Below are positions 7,243 through 13,736 of a stretch of 19,881 bases of DNA, piece by piece; the first letter of the stretch is position 1; every line of letters starts with the position of its first letter. Under the pieces are notes generated by a model. It was not told the origin of the DNA. It did no database searches and worked only from the letters and a program-made list of their open reading frames with translations. This stretch comes from Bacilli bacterium (lineage in GTDB: Bacteria > Bacillota_I > Bacilli_A > RF39 > UBA660). The stretch is from NCBI GenBank assembly GCA_900771805.1, contig CAAGPL010000048.1, positions 1 through 19,881 of the forward strand, written 5' to 3'. Both the position numbers and the translations under genes were made by a program.

Positions 7243-7656
7243 ATGGCAAAAACATTCATTGGTACAGGCCGTCGTAAGCGTTCTATAGCACGTGTTAGAA
7301 TGGTCTCAGGTAAGGGTAAGATTACTATTAATGGTAGAGATGTAAATGAATACCTTCCTTTTAAAACTTTAGTTATGGATTTAACTCAACCACTAGAAGC
7401 TACTAAAACTCGTGATAAATTTGATATCACAGTTACTGTAAATGGTGGTGGTTTCCAAGGTCAAACTGGTGCTATTCGTTTAGGTATTACAAGAGCATTA
7501 TTACAGTATGATCAAAATACTGATCCACAATCTGATTCTTCATTTAGAAAAATTTTAAAGTCTGAAGGCTTTATAACTAGAGATGCAAGAATTAAAGAAC
7601 GTAAAAAATATGGTCTAAAAAAAGCACGTCGTGCACCACAATTTTCTAAACGTTAA
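7243..7656 (+). CDS. rpsI: 30S ribosomal protein S9
   Basis: A 137-aa protein starting after AAGGAGGAAAGT. It shows the S9 hallmarks: GTGRRKRSIARVRMVSGKG at the N-terminus, INGRDVNEYLP, the central GGGFQGQTGAIRLGITRALL, and the basic C-terminus RKKYGLKKARRAPQFSKR. The terminal Lys-Arg is the conserved tail that reaches the tRNA in the ribosomal P site. Complete and ordinary. It ends at the strong terminator at 7669-7694. Confidence 0.98.
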   Translation: MAKTFIGTGRRKRSIARVRMVSGKGKITINGRDVNEYLPFKTLVMDLTQPLEATKTRDKFDITVTVNGGGFQGQTGAIRLGITRALLQYDQNTDPQSDSSFRKILKSEGFITRDARIKERKKYGLKKARRAPQFSKR

Positions 7657-7668
7657 TATATTACTACA

Positions 7669-7694
7669 AAACCAGGTTTATTCCTGGTTTTTTT
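7669..7694 (+). terminator. Rho-independent terminator after rpsI
   Basis: AAACCAGG (7669-7676), a six-base loop, CCTGGTTT (7683-7690) and further T residues. Confidence 0.92.
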
Positions 7695-7798
7695 CATTTA
7701 TTTTGACATATTTTATACAAGGTGTTTTTATATATTTAATATAGTTACTAATAAGTGACACATTTTAGCATTATAAGCATACTATTTTTTAAATTATA

Positions 7799-7807
7799 TG
7801 TTATAAT
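7799..7807 (+). promoter_or_regulatory. Extended -10 promoter of the Abi_2 gene
   Basis: TGTTATAAT (TATAAT at 7802-7807) lies directly ahead of the AGGTGA site and the GTG start at 7827. The leader would be about 12 nt. Confidence 0.55.
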
Positions 7808-7826
7808 TTATGATAGGTGATGCTAG

Positions 7827-8756
7827 GTGAAAACTAAAGATTTTAAAACCCTAGATGAGCAGATAGAAATTTTAAAAAACCGTGGGTTGGTTATTAACGA
7901 TGTTGAAAAAGCTGAGTCTTTATTATTAAGTGAAAATTACTTTTTTATAAATGGTTATAGACATATTTTTCTAAAGAGCCATAAAGATAGTAATTTTATT
8001 AAAGGAACTACTTTTGAAGAGTTGTATGCTGTTTTTCAATTTGACAGAAATTTTAGAAATATTTTGTTTAAGAATTTGCTTATCGTTGAAAATAATTTGA
8101 AATCAATAATATCATATCGTTTATCTAAGAAATATGGAATTAAGGAAAAAGATTATTTAAAACCTTCTAATTTCTCATTAGATTCGAAGAAAGTAAGGCA
8201 AGTAAATGATGTTTTAAATAAAATTAAAAGACAAATAAAGATAAATGGTAGACAGCATAGTGCAACACTGCATTATTTAAGTAATTATGGATATGTTCCA
8301 CTATGGATTTTGGTTAAATTATTATCTTTTGGTATGATTAATGAATTTTATTCAATACTAAAACCAGAGGACAAATTGTCTATTGCACAATATTATAATT
8401 TAGATGTTGAAACTCTTGGTATATATATAGGTCTTTTATCTAATTATAGAAATTTATGTGCTCATGAAGATATAGTATATGAACATAGAACTCAAAAGGA
8501 AATACCTGATACTAAGTTTCATAGATTATTAGATATACCTATGATGAATGATGAATATGAATATGGTAAAAATGATATGTTTTCAGTTGTTATAATGTTA
8601 AAGCAAGTCCTTAATGAAAGTGACTTTAATGATTTTGTTAATGAGGTTAGCTATGAATTAAGTCTTTTGGATGGACGAGTTAATGTTATACCTCAAAGCA
8701 AAATATTAGATAGAATGGGCTTTCCACCTAATTGGAAAGATATAACAGATATTTAA
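7827..8756 (+). CDS. Abi_2 family (AbiD/AbiF-like) HEPN protein
   Basis: A 309-aa protein. The N-terminal third has the Abi_2 pattern: 'LDEQIEILKNRGLVIND...AESLLLSENYFFINGYRHIF', with a YxxInGY-like motif at about 38-44. HEPN domains carry an R-x4-H RNase motif, and here YRNLCAH (207-213) gives R208 and H213. Members of this family act in abortive infection, presumably by cutting RNA when phage is sensed, and are also found as chromosomal toxin-like genes. The start is a GTG with AGGTGA six bases upstream. It lies directly behind the rpsI terminator with its own promoter and is followed 19 bases later by the HtrA-like gene. Function is inferred from family only. Confidence 0.85.
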   Translation: MKTKDFKTLDEQIEILKNRGLVINDVEKAESLLLSENYFFINGYRHIFLKSHKDSNFIKGTTFEELYAVFQFDRNFRNILFKNLLIVENNLKSIISYRLSKKYGIKEKDYLKPSNFSLDSKKVRQVNDVLNKIKRQIKINGRQHSATLHYLSNYGYVPLWILVKLLSFGMINEFYSILKPEDKLSIAQYYNLDVETLGIYIGLLSNYRNLCAHEDIVYEHRTQKEIPDTKFHRLLDIPMMNDEYEYGKNDMFSVVIMLKQVLNESDFNDFVNEVSYELSLLDGRVNVIPQSKILDRMGFPPNWKDITDI

Positions 8757-8775
8757 TAAAGAAAGGTGATGCTTT

Positions 8776-9918
8776 ATGGAAAAAATAGAATTTTCAAATC
8801 CAGAGTATATCGGTAGAAAAAATAAAAAAAATAATAATCCTGCTAAATTAGTAATAGCTATTATAGTTGCTTTTTTATTGGGATCCGGAATTATGTATTA
8901 TTATAATTATAAAAATCCAAATGTGGTTACAAAAAAAACTATGGTTTCTGAAACAAAAGTAACTGAAGAAGCTATGGAAGATGCAATTAATAAAGTATAT
9001 AATTCAGTATTATGTATAGAAGTATTAAATAATAATGGTGATACTATAAGTTCTGGTACTGGTTTTGTTTATCAAAAAGATAGTAAGTATGGGTATGTCT
9101 TAACTAATGCTCATGTTGTATCTAATAATTCTAATATTCAAGGTACTTTATCAAATAATAAAGTTGTTAATTTAACTGTTTTAGGAACTGATTCTTATAC
9201 AGATTTGGCTGTTTTAAGAATGGATGTTAAAGATGTTTTACAAGTTGCAAGTATTGGTACTAGTTCAAATATAAAAATAGGAAATACAGTTTTTACTGTA
9301 GGTTCACCAATGGGTTCTACTTATTTGGGTACTGTAACAAAAGGAATTTTATCTGGTAAGGATAGATTAGTTTCTACAACTTCTTCTAATAGTAGTAATG
9401 AGTCTTTTACTGTAAAAGTTCTTCAAACAGATGCTGCAATTAGTCCTGGTAATAGTGGTGGCCCTCTTGTTAATTTAGCTGGTGATGTAATTGGTATTAC
9501 TTCTTTGAAATTAGTTAATGATGAAGTAGAAGGTATGGGATTTGCTATACCTATTGAGGATGCTATGGACTACGTTTCTTATTTAGAAAAAGGACAAGCT
9601 ATAAAAAGACCTATGATGGGAGTTCAAATAGTTGATTTAACTAATAGATATTTATTAAATAGATATGGAATAAAAGTTGATTCTAATATTTCATCAGGTG
9701 TAATGCTTATTAAAGTTAATATCGGTTATCCAGCTTCTTTAGCAGGATTAAAAGATGGTGATATAATAACAAAAATTGATAATGAAAAAATTACTACAAC
9801 GGCAGAATTTAAGTATTATTTATATAAACATAAGATAGGTGATACAGTAAAGGTTACTTATATAAGAAATGGTAAAGAAGGAAATTGTGAGGTAAAACTT
9901 ACAAAGGAAAGTGAATAA
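8776..9918 (+). CDS. HtrA/DegP-like serine protease with PDZ domain
   Basis: A 380-aa membrane-anchored protein quality-control protease. The N-terminus (1-23) is charged, one transmembrane helix lies at about 24-44, and the trypsin-like domain is at about 65-270. The catalytic triad is visible: H113 in TNAHVV, D143 in TDLAVL and S227 in GNSGGPL. GxGFaIPI (254-260) closes the domain. A PDZ domain covers about 280-375, with 'GVMLIKVNIGYPASLAGLKDGDIITKID'. The active site faces outside the cell. Start at ATG 8776 behind AAAGGTGATG. It may be cotranscribed with the Abi_2 gene. Bacillus has three such proteases; I cannot tell which is orthologous, so I give no symbol. Confidence 0.94.
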   Translation: MEKIEFSNPEYIGRKNKKNNNPAKLVIAIIVAFLLGSGIMYYYNYKNPNVVTKKTMVSETKVTEEAMEDAINKVYNSVLCIEVLNNNGDTISSGTGFVYQKDSKYGYVLTNAHVVSNNSNIQGTLSNNKVVNLTVLGTDSYTDLAVLRMDVKDVLQVASIGTSSNIKIGNTVFTVGSPMGSTYLGTVTKGILSGKDRLVSTTSSNSSNESFTVKVLQTDAAISPGNSGGPLVNLAGDVIGITSLKLVNDEVEGMGFAIPIEDAMDYVSYLEKGQAIKRPMMGVQIVDLTNRYLLNRYGIKVDSNISSGVMLIKVNIGYPASLAGLKDGDIITKIDNEKITTTAEFKYYLYKHKIGDTVKVTYIRNGKEGNCEVKLTKESE

Positions 9919-9945
9919 GAAAATCAGTAGTTGATTTTCTTTTTA
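9919..9945 (+). terminator. Rho-independent terminator
   Basis: GAAAATCA (9919-9926) pairs with TGATTTTC (9932-9939), followed by TTTTTAT. It ends the Abi_2-HtrA unit. Confidence 0.88.
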
Positions 9946-10034
9946 TATTAAGTAAATTTAAGTTATAAAAGATTTGATTTTTATTTTAAAATATGTTAGT
10001 ATAATTAGCAATTTAAAAAAAGGGGTTTTAAATT

Positions 10035-10685
10035 ATGAATAAAATATATATAGATAAAAAGAACATATTAGAGTATATAGAAGATACTTTAAGTACTTTT
10101 AAATTGGGTGAATACAAAGTTAATAATGCTAGATATCATCATAATACATCATATAAACATGCATCTTCCATTACAAAAAATGGTATATTATCTTTAAAAA
10201 ATATAAATGATTTAGGAATAGAAAAATATTCTAAAGAACGTTTAGAAATTTTATCTGATATTACATCTCATGTTAATGGAAATGATGGTATATCACTTTC
10301 GGTACCTTATTTAGATGATTTATATAAAGATGAATTTGAGTATGATCCTTTTAACATGCATAATGTTGACTTTTTAGTATCAAGTGATGTTAAAGTTTCT
10401 AGAGATAGTACACATTATGGAAATGAATTTATTTCATATAAAGAAATATCAATAGATAAATTAAGGTCTGTTGATATAAGATTACTTACTTATTTAAATA
10501 ATATAAAAAGTGAATCTGATTTAGATAAAATTACAGATCTTATACATAAATTTAATTATACAAAGGATATTGCTTTAGCACTATATGACATGAATCTTTA
10601 TATGCCATTTAGAGAAATGTCATATTCTGATAGTGAATTAGATGTTGAAAAAATTGCTAGTATGCCTAAATTAATTGTAAAGTAA
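10035..10685 (+). CDS. Unknown 216-aa protein
   Basis: A soluble, acidic protein that I cannot assign. AGGGG lies ahead of the ATG, with TATAAT at 10000-10005. Two features stand out. Near residues 34-55 it reads 'RYHHNTSYKHASSITKNGILSL', a His-containing strand followed by 'sI.knGIlS'. At about 112-135 it reads 'VDFLVSSDVKVSRDSTHYGNEF'. Both recall how ADP-ribosyltransferase-fold proteins begin and continue. The similarity is impressionistic and I see no full catalytic triad, so I do not call it a transferase. No signal peptide or membrane segment. It is monocistronic and ends at the terminator at 10691-10717. Confidence 0.55.
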   Translation: MNKIYIDKKNILEYIEDTLSTFKLGEYKVNNARYHHNTSYKHASSITKNGILSLKNINDLGIEKYSKERLEILSDITSHVNGNDGISLSVPYLDDLYKDEFEYDPFNMHNVDFLVSSDVKVSRDSTHYGNEFISYKEISIDKLRSVDIRLLTYLNNIKSESDLDKITDLIHKFNYTKDIALALYDMNLYMPFREMSYSDSELDVEKIASMPKLIVK

Positions 10686-10690
10686 TTTAA

Positions 10691-10717
10691 AAACTTTAGA
10701 TATCTAGAGTTTTTTAT
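10691..10717 (+). terminator. Rho-independent terminator
   Basis: AAACTTTAGA (10691-10700) pairs with TCTAGAGTTT (10703-10712) with one G.U pair, followed by TTTT. Confidence 0.8.
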
Positions 10718-10737
10718 TTTAAATTATTTAAATAGTT

Positions 10738-10746
10738 TGTTATACT
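10738..10746 (+). promoter_or_regulatory. Extended -10 promoter
   Basis: TGTTATACT, with TATACT at 10741-10746, lies just ahead of AGAAGGTGATG and the ATG at 10766. Confidence 0.5.
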
Positions 10747-10765
10747 ATTACTAGAAGGTGATGCT

Positions 10766-11461
10766 ATGTTTAATGATTTATGTTTTTACTTTATTTTATT
10801 TTTAATATATTCATTTATAGGCTGGATAATGGAAATATCTTTTACATTATATAAAGATAAAACATTAGTAAATAGAGGTTTTTTAATGGGTCCTTATTGT
10901 CCTATATATGGTTGTGGATGCATACTTATAATACTTCTACTTAAAAGATATATAAATGATTTTGTAGCATTATTTATAATGTCTATGGTAATATGTTCTA
11001 TTTTAGAATATTTAACTAGTTATATTATGGAAAAACTGTTTAAAGCTAGATGGTGGGATTATAGTGATAGAAAGTTTAATATAAATGGCAGAATATGTTT
11101 AGAAACTATGGTTCCATTTGGACTTTTAGGGTGTTTTTTAATGTATATTTTAAATCCATTTATAAGCAATTTTCTTACTAGTATACCAAAGAATGTATTA
11201 AATCCAATTGCAATTGTTTTATTTATATTGTTTGCTATAGATAATATAGCATCTTATTCGATAATTACTAAGTTACATTTGAAAACTAATAAAATAGTTA
11301 TGGATAATACGGAGGAAATAACTAAAAAGGTAAGAGAGTATGTTACAAATAATTCTAAGTTTGGTAAGAGATTAATGAAATCTTTCCCTAATTTGAAGGT
11401 GTTAAAAAAAAGATATAAAAGAAAAATTAAAAAGTTAAAAAATAAAAATGACAAGAATTAG
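10766..11461 (+). CDS. PF06541-type membrane protein (putative ABC transporter type IV, CmpB)
   Basis: A 231-aa membrane protein with about five hydrophobic segments. The N-terminal half carries the family phrases 'IYSFIGWIMEISF' (about 14-26), 'NRGFLMGPYCPIYGCG' (about 36-51), 'EYLTSYIMEKLFKARWWDYSDRKFNINGRICLE' (about 84-116) and 'PFGLLG'. These define the family annotated as putative ABC-transporter type IV, although no ATPase gene is adjacent and its true job is not established. Residues 175-231 form a Lys/Arg-rich cytoplasmic tail. It starts behind GAAGGTGATG and ends at its own terminator. Confidence 0.85.
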   Translation: MFNDLCFYFILFLIYSFIGWIMEISFTLYKDKTLVNRGFLMGPYCPIYGCGCILIILLLKRYINDFVALFIMSMVICSILEYLTSYIMEKLFKARWWDYSDRKFNINGRICLETMVPFGLLGCFLMYILNPFISNFLTSIPKNVLNPIAIVLFILFAIDNIASYSIITKLHLKTNKIVMDNTEEITKKVREYVTNNSKFGKRLMKSFPNLKVLKKRYKRKIKKLKNKNDKN

Positions 11462-11477
11462 ATTTCTTGTTTTTTTA
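11451..11477 (+). terminator. Rho-independent terminator
   Basis: ACAAGAA (11451-11457) pairs with TTCTTGT (11464-11470), followed by seven T. It overlaps the stop codon of the PF06541 gene. Confidence 0.85.
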
Positions 11478-11546
11478 TTGTGGATAAGTTATTTGTGTAA
11501 CACCATATTGGGTATTAATCATAAAATACTTTGAAGGAGTGATAAC

Positions 11547-11804
11547 ATGATTATAGTAGATGCTGGACATGGTGGAACAGATCCAGGCTCTTCAAGCGGA
11601 GATATAATAGAAAAGGACTATACTTTAAAAATTGCTAATTATATATATAATAGGTTTAAAGATTTAGGGATACCTGTTGTTATAACTAGGAGTGAGGATG
11701 TTACTTTAAATCCAACTGATAGAATAAATGTAATTACACCAAACATTACTAGTAGTGATGATATAGTTATATCTAATCACTTAAATGCAGGAGGAGAGAC
11801 TTAG
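11547..11804 (+). pseudogene. N-acetylmuramoyl-L-alanine amidase (Amidase_3), 3'-truncated
   Basis: Only 85 residues of a zinc amidase that cuts the bond between muramic acid and the stem peptide. Visible are MIIVDAGHGGTDPG with zinc ligand H8, E23 in 'IEKDYTLKIANYI', and SNHLNAGG with H78. A normal domain runs about 170-180 residues and needs a catalytic Glu near its end, which is absent here. The family phrase SNHxNAGG is followed at once by ET and a stop at 11802-11804, and no other frame continues the family. The start is good: AAGGAG, then ATG at 11547. The break marks the left edge of the defence island, either by insertion or by deletion. The fragment is presumably inactive. Confidence 0.85.
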
Positions 11805-11902
11805 CTCTTACATGGATTAAATTTATAAGGGTATTAAGACGGCTGTATTTAAACGATTGAGTTAGATAGTATAATTTTATCTAGAAAGATATTAAATAAT
11901 GT

Positions 11903-11940
11903 AAAAATAGTATTTATTTGATGAATAAATGCTATTTTTT
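11903..11940. terminator. Strong bidirectional hairpin terminator at island left edge
   Basis: A 16-bp stem (11903-11918 with 11924-11939, one wobble pair) has a 5-base loop, with an A-run on the left and a T-run on the right. It insulates the reverse transcriptase module from the upstream chromosome. The rest of 11805-12008 has no supported gene. Confidence 0.85.
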
Positions 11941-12015
11941 CCTAAGCTAAGTTTTACTGAAATATAAGATATGTTATAAAAATCTACATATATGAATTAA
12001 AAATTAACATATTCA

Positions 12016-12043
12016 TTGACTTAGTGTTAAAAATGATTATAAT
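12016..12043 (+). promoter_or_regulatory. Promoter of the DRT-type non-coding RNA
   Basis: TTGACT (12016-12021), a 16-bp spacer and TATAAT (12038-12043) predict a start near 12050. That is more than 300 bases before the reverse transcriptase start codon, so a long untranslated or separate RNA is made. Confidence 0.75.
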
Positions 12044-12049
12044 ATATAT

Positions 12050-12350
12050 TGCCACGGTAAAATGTACTCGTGTGTGTTAAATGTTAATTGTCAACACTAA
12101 GTTGATAATTATTAGGTTAAAGTTAAAGTTCATAATAGAACCACCTCGCTTTGACTTAATAGTTGATATTAGATATGTGAAGAATTGAACAAACATATTC
12201 AATAATTCATCTACTATTATTATACTATAACTAATGTAAGAGGACAGCATTGAAAAGGACTAAGTAAATTTTTAATTGTGAAGAGTAAAAATTGAAAAGT
12301 TATTAATGAACACATCCATATTGGCGGCTGTAACCAGGATGTGTTTCTTT
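12050..12350 (+). ncRNA. Candidate DRT2-type template ncRNA
   Basis: About 300 nt between a promoter and the reverse transcriptase gene, without a supported sense ORF. Hairpins seen: CACG/CGTG with inner GTA/TAC (12053-12072); AATTGTCAAC/GTTGATAATT around a 5-base loop (12086-12110); GTTAAAG/CTTTGAC (12122-12155); AATTTTTA/TAAAAATT (12267-12293); and a final AACACATCC/GGATGTGTT (12309-12345) followed by TCTTT. TGTGTT (12073-12078) could also pair with AACACA (12309-12314) and close the molecule. The last hairpin may terminate most transcripts and let some continue into the reverse transcriptase. AATGT at 12080-12084 and 12233-12237 would bound a 153-nt template. Ends are predicted, not mapped. 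Confidence 0.75.
12080..12232 (-). other. Predicted template unit of a never-ending ORF (neo-like), 153 nt
   Basis: Read on the minus strand, i.e. as the cDNA of the ncRNA, the frame is free of stops from 12259 to 12080. The AATGT repeats 153 nt apart would let the cDNA 3' end re-anneal and copy again, giving head-to-tail units of exactly 51 codons. Across each junction TTGACA (12094-12089) meets TATAAT (12224-12219) with a 17-bp spacer. GAGGTGG (12147-12141) lies seven bases before ATG (12133-12131). The unit would read MNFNFNLIIINLVLTINI, then SYSIIIVDELLNMFVQ, then FFTYLISTIKSKRGGSI, and repeat. It is hydrophobic with one basic segment. Nothing here is expressed from the linear chromosome; the gene exists only after reverse transcription. 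Confidence 0.75.
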
Positions 12351-12365
12351 AATTTGGAGGTAATA

Positions 12366-13736
12366 ATGAAAAATAAAATTTTTAAACCTAGGCATTATAA
12401 ACACATTGATAAAGTAGTTAATATACGAGATGTGATAGACAAGGTAAAAGATAAGGAATACATAAAGAAACATTCCTTTTTTCCATTTATAAGCTATACA
12501 TTAAAATTTAAAAAATTTTGCAGTGAAGTGGATGAAAATACACATCAGCATTGGAAATTTAAAGAGAGGCCAATTAAATATGTTTCACACATCGATCGAT
12601 GTATTTATCAATGGTATTCATATAATTTAAATAATAAATATAATAATTATTGTTATAAAAATAATTTACATGATTCAGTTATAGCATATAGAACAAATTT
12701 AAAAGGGAAAACAAATATAGAATTTGCAAAAGAGGCATTTGATTTTATAAAAAAACATGATGAATGCTATATACTTGTAAGTGATTTTTCTAAATTTTTT
12801 GATTATATTGAACATGATTTATTAAAAAGAAATTTATGTGAAATCCTATCTGTGAATAAATTAGACGATGATTTTTATAAAGTATTTAGAAGTATGACAA
12901 AATATGCTTATATAGAAAAAGAAATAATAGAAAAATATTTAATTTTTAATAAAATAGAAACAAAAGAAAGTATAAAAAATAATAATAGTCTATTCGATAA
13001 AATCCCATGGAAAATTGCAAAGAAAGATCTAAAAGCAAGTATAAAGATAAATAAGGAAAAATATGGTATACCGCAGGGGTCTCCATTAAGTGGTATATTT
13101 GCAAATATTTATATGATAAACTTTGATAAATTAGTAAACGAATATGTCAAGAATAAAAATGGAATGTATAGGAGATATTCTGATGATATAATTGTTATTA
13201 TTCCTAAAATTGAAGTTGGTTCTATAACTGAAATTTGGGATTCTTTGAATGTAATAAAAGATATGTATCCAATGTTAAAAATGAATGTGAGTAAGACATC
13301 TGGATATTTGTATAAAGATAAGAAAATAATATCATTACATAAGTATATTAGTGGAATGAAGGATGGAAATGAATTTATAAGCTATTTAGGATTTTCATTT
13401 GATGGAAAGTATATTAAATTTAGAGATAAAACATTAACAAAATTTTTCTATAAATTGTACAGAAAAATTGATGATATGAAAAAAAGAGAAACTAAAAGAA
13501 TTTTAAAAGGGAAAAAACGACATACAAAGATAGATAAACATCTAATATTAAAAGAATTAAATTCAAGTACTGGGGAATCAAGAAAATTTATTGATTATGT
13601 TAAAAGGGCAAAGAGAGTATTTAAAAATGAAAAATATATAATTCAATTTGAAAAAAATGTAAAAAATAAAATTTTTTTAAGATTTCAACAAAATACTTCA
13701 AATGAGAAAAAAGCATACATTGAGGTGGCAAAATGA
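12366..13736 (+). CDS. DRT2-like defence reverse transcriptase
   Basis: A 456-aa stand-alone reverse transcriptase. Residues 1-100 contain 'KERPIKYVSHIDRCIYQWYSYNL' and 105-110 'VIAYRT', a phrasing typical of bacterial defence (UG/DRT) enzymes. Palm motifs: ILVSDFSKFFDYI with D140, GIPQGSPLSGIFANIYM (234-250), and YRRYSDDIIVI with D273 and D274. A basic thumb follows. There is no maturase, endonuclease or nitrilase domain. The start is ATG 12366 behind TTGGAGG; an in-frame ATG at 12306 lies inside an RNA hairpin and has no site. It sits behind a candidate template ncRNA and overlaps the phosphoesterase gene by 4 nt. The likely role is antiphage defence by rolling copying of the ncRNA. DRT class is inferred from layout and the neo-like template, not from a phylogeny. 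Confidence 0.87.
   Translation: MKNKIFKPRHYKHIDKVVNIRDVIDKVKDKEYIKKHSFFPFISYTLKFKKFCSEVDENTHQHWKFKERPIKYVSHIDRCIYQWYSYNLNNKYNNYCYKNNLHDSVIAYRTNLKGKTNIEFAKEAFDFIKKHDECYILVSDFSKFFDYIEHDLLKRNLCEILSVNKLDDDFYKVFRSMTKYAYIEKEIIEKYLIFNKIETKESIKNNNSLFDKIPWKIAKKDLKASIKINKEKYGIPQGSPLSGIFANIYMINFDKLVNEYVKNKNGMYRRYSDDIIVIIPKIEVGSITEIWDSLNVIKDMYPMLKMNVSKTSGYLYKDKKIISLHKYISGMKDGNEFISYLGFSFDGKYIKFRDKTLTKFFYKLYRKIDDMKKRETKRILKGKKRHTKIDKHLILKELNSSTGESRKFIDYVKRAKRVFKNEKYIIQFEKNVKNKIFLRFQQNTSNEKKAYIEVAK

Noticed and set aside
12061..12065. A third AATGT as alternative left edge of the template
   Set aside because: It would give a 172-nt unit, which is not a multiple of three, would include the stop at 12077-12079, and would spoil the junction promoter spacing.
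12077..12250. Ordinary minus-strand gene of 57 codons (ATG 12250 to TAA 12077)
   Set aside because: No ribosome-binding site precedes that ATG, and the linear order of promoter boxes is wrong. The open frame is better explained as a template for a concatemeric ORF.
12306..12365. In-frame upstream ATG that would lengthen the reverse transcriptase by 20 residues
   Set aside because: It has no ribosome-binding site and lies in the RNA hairpin 12309-12345; ATG 12366 has GGAGG at a good distance.
12366..13736. Retron, group II intron or diversity-generating retroelement reverse transcriptase
   Set aside because: No msr/msd-like inverted repeats were found at retron positions, no maturase or HNH domain is present, and no template/variable repeat pair was found. 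The upstream RNA fits DRT2 better.
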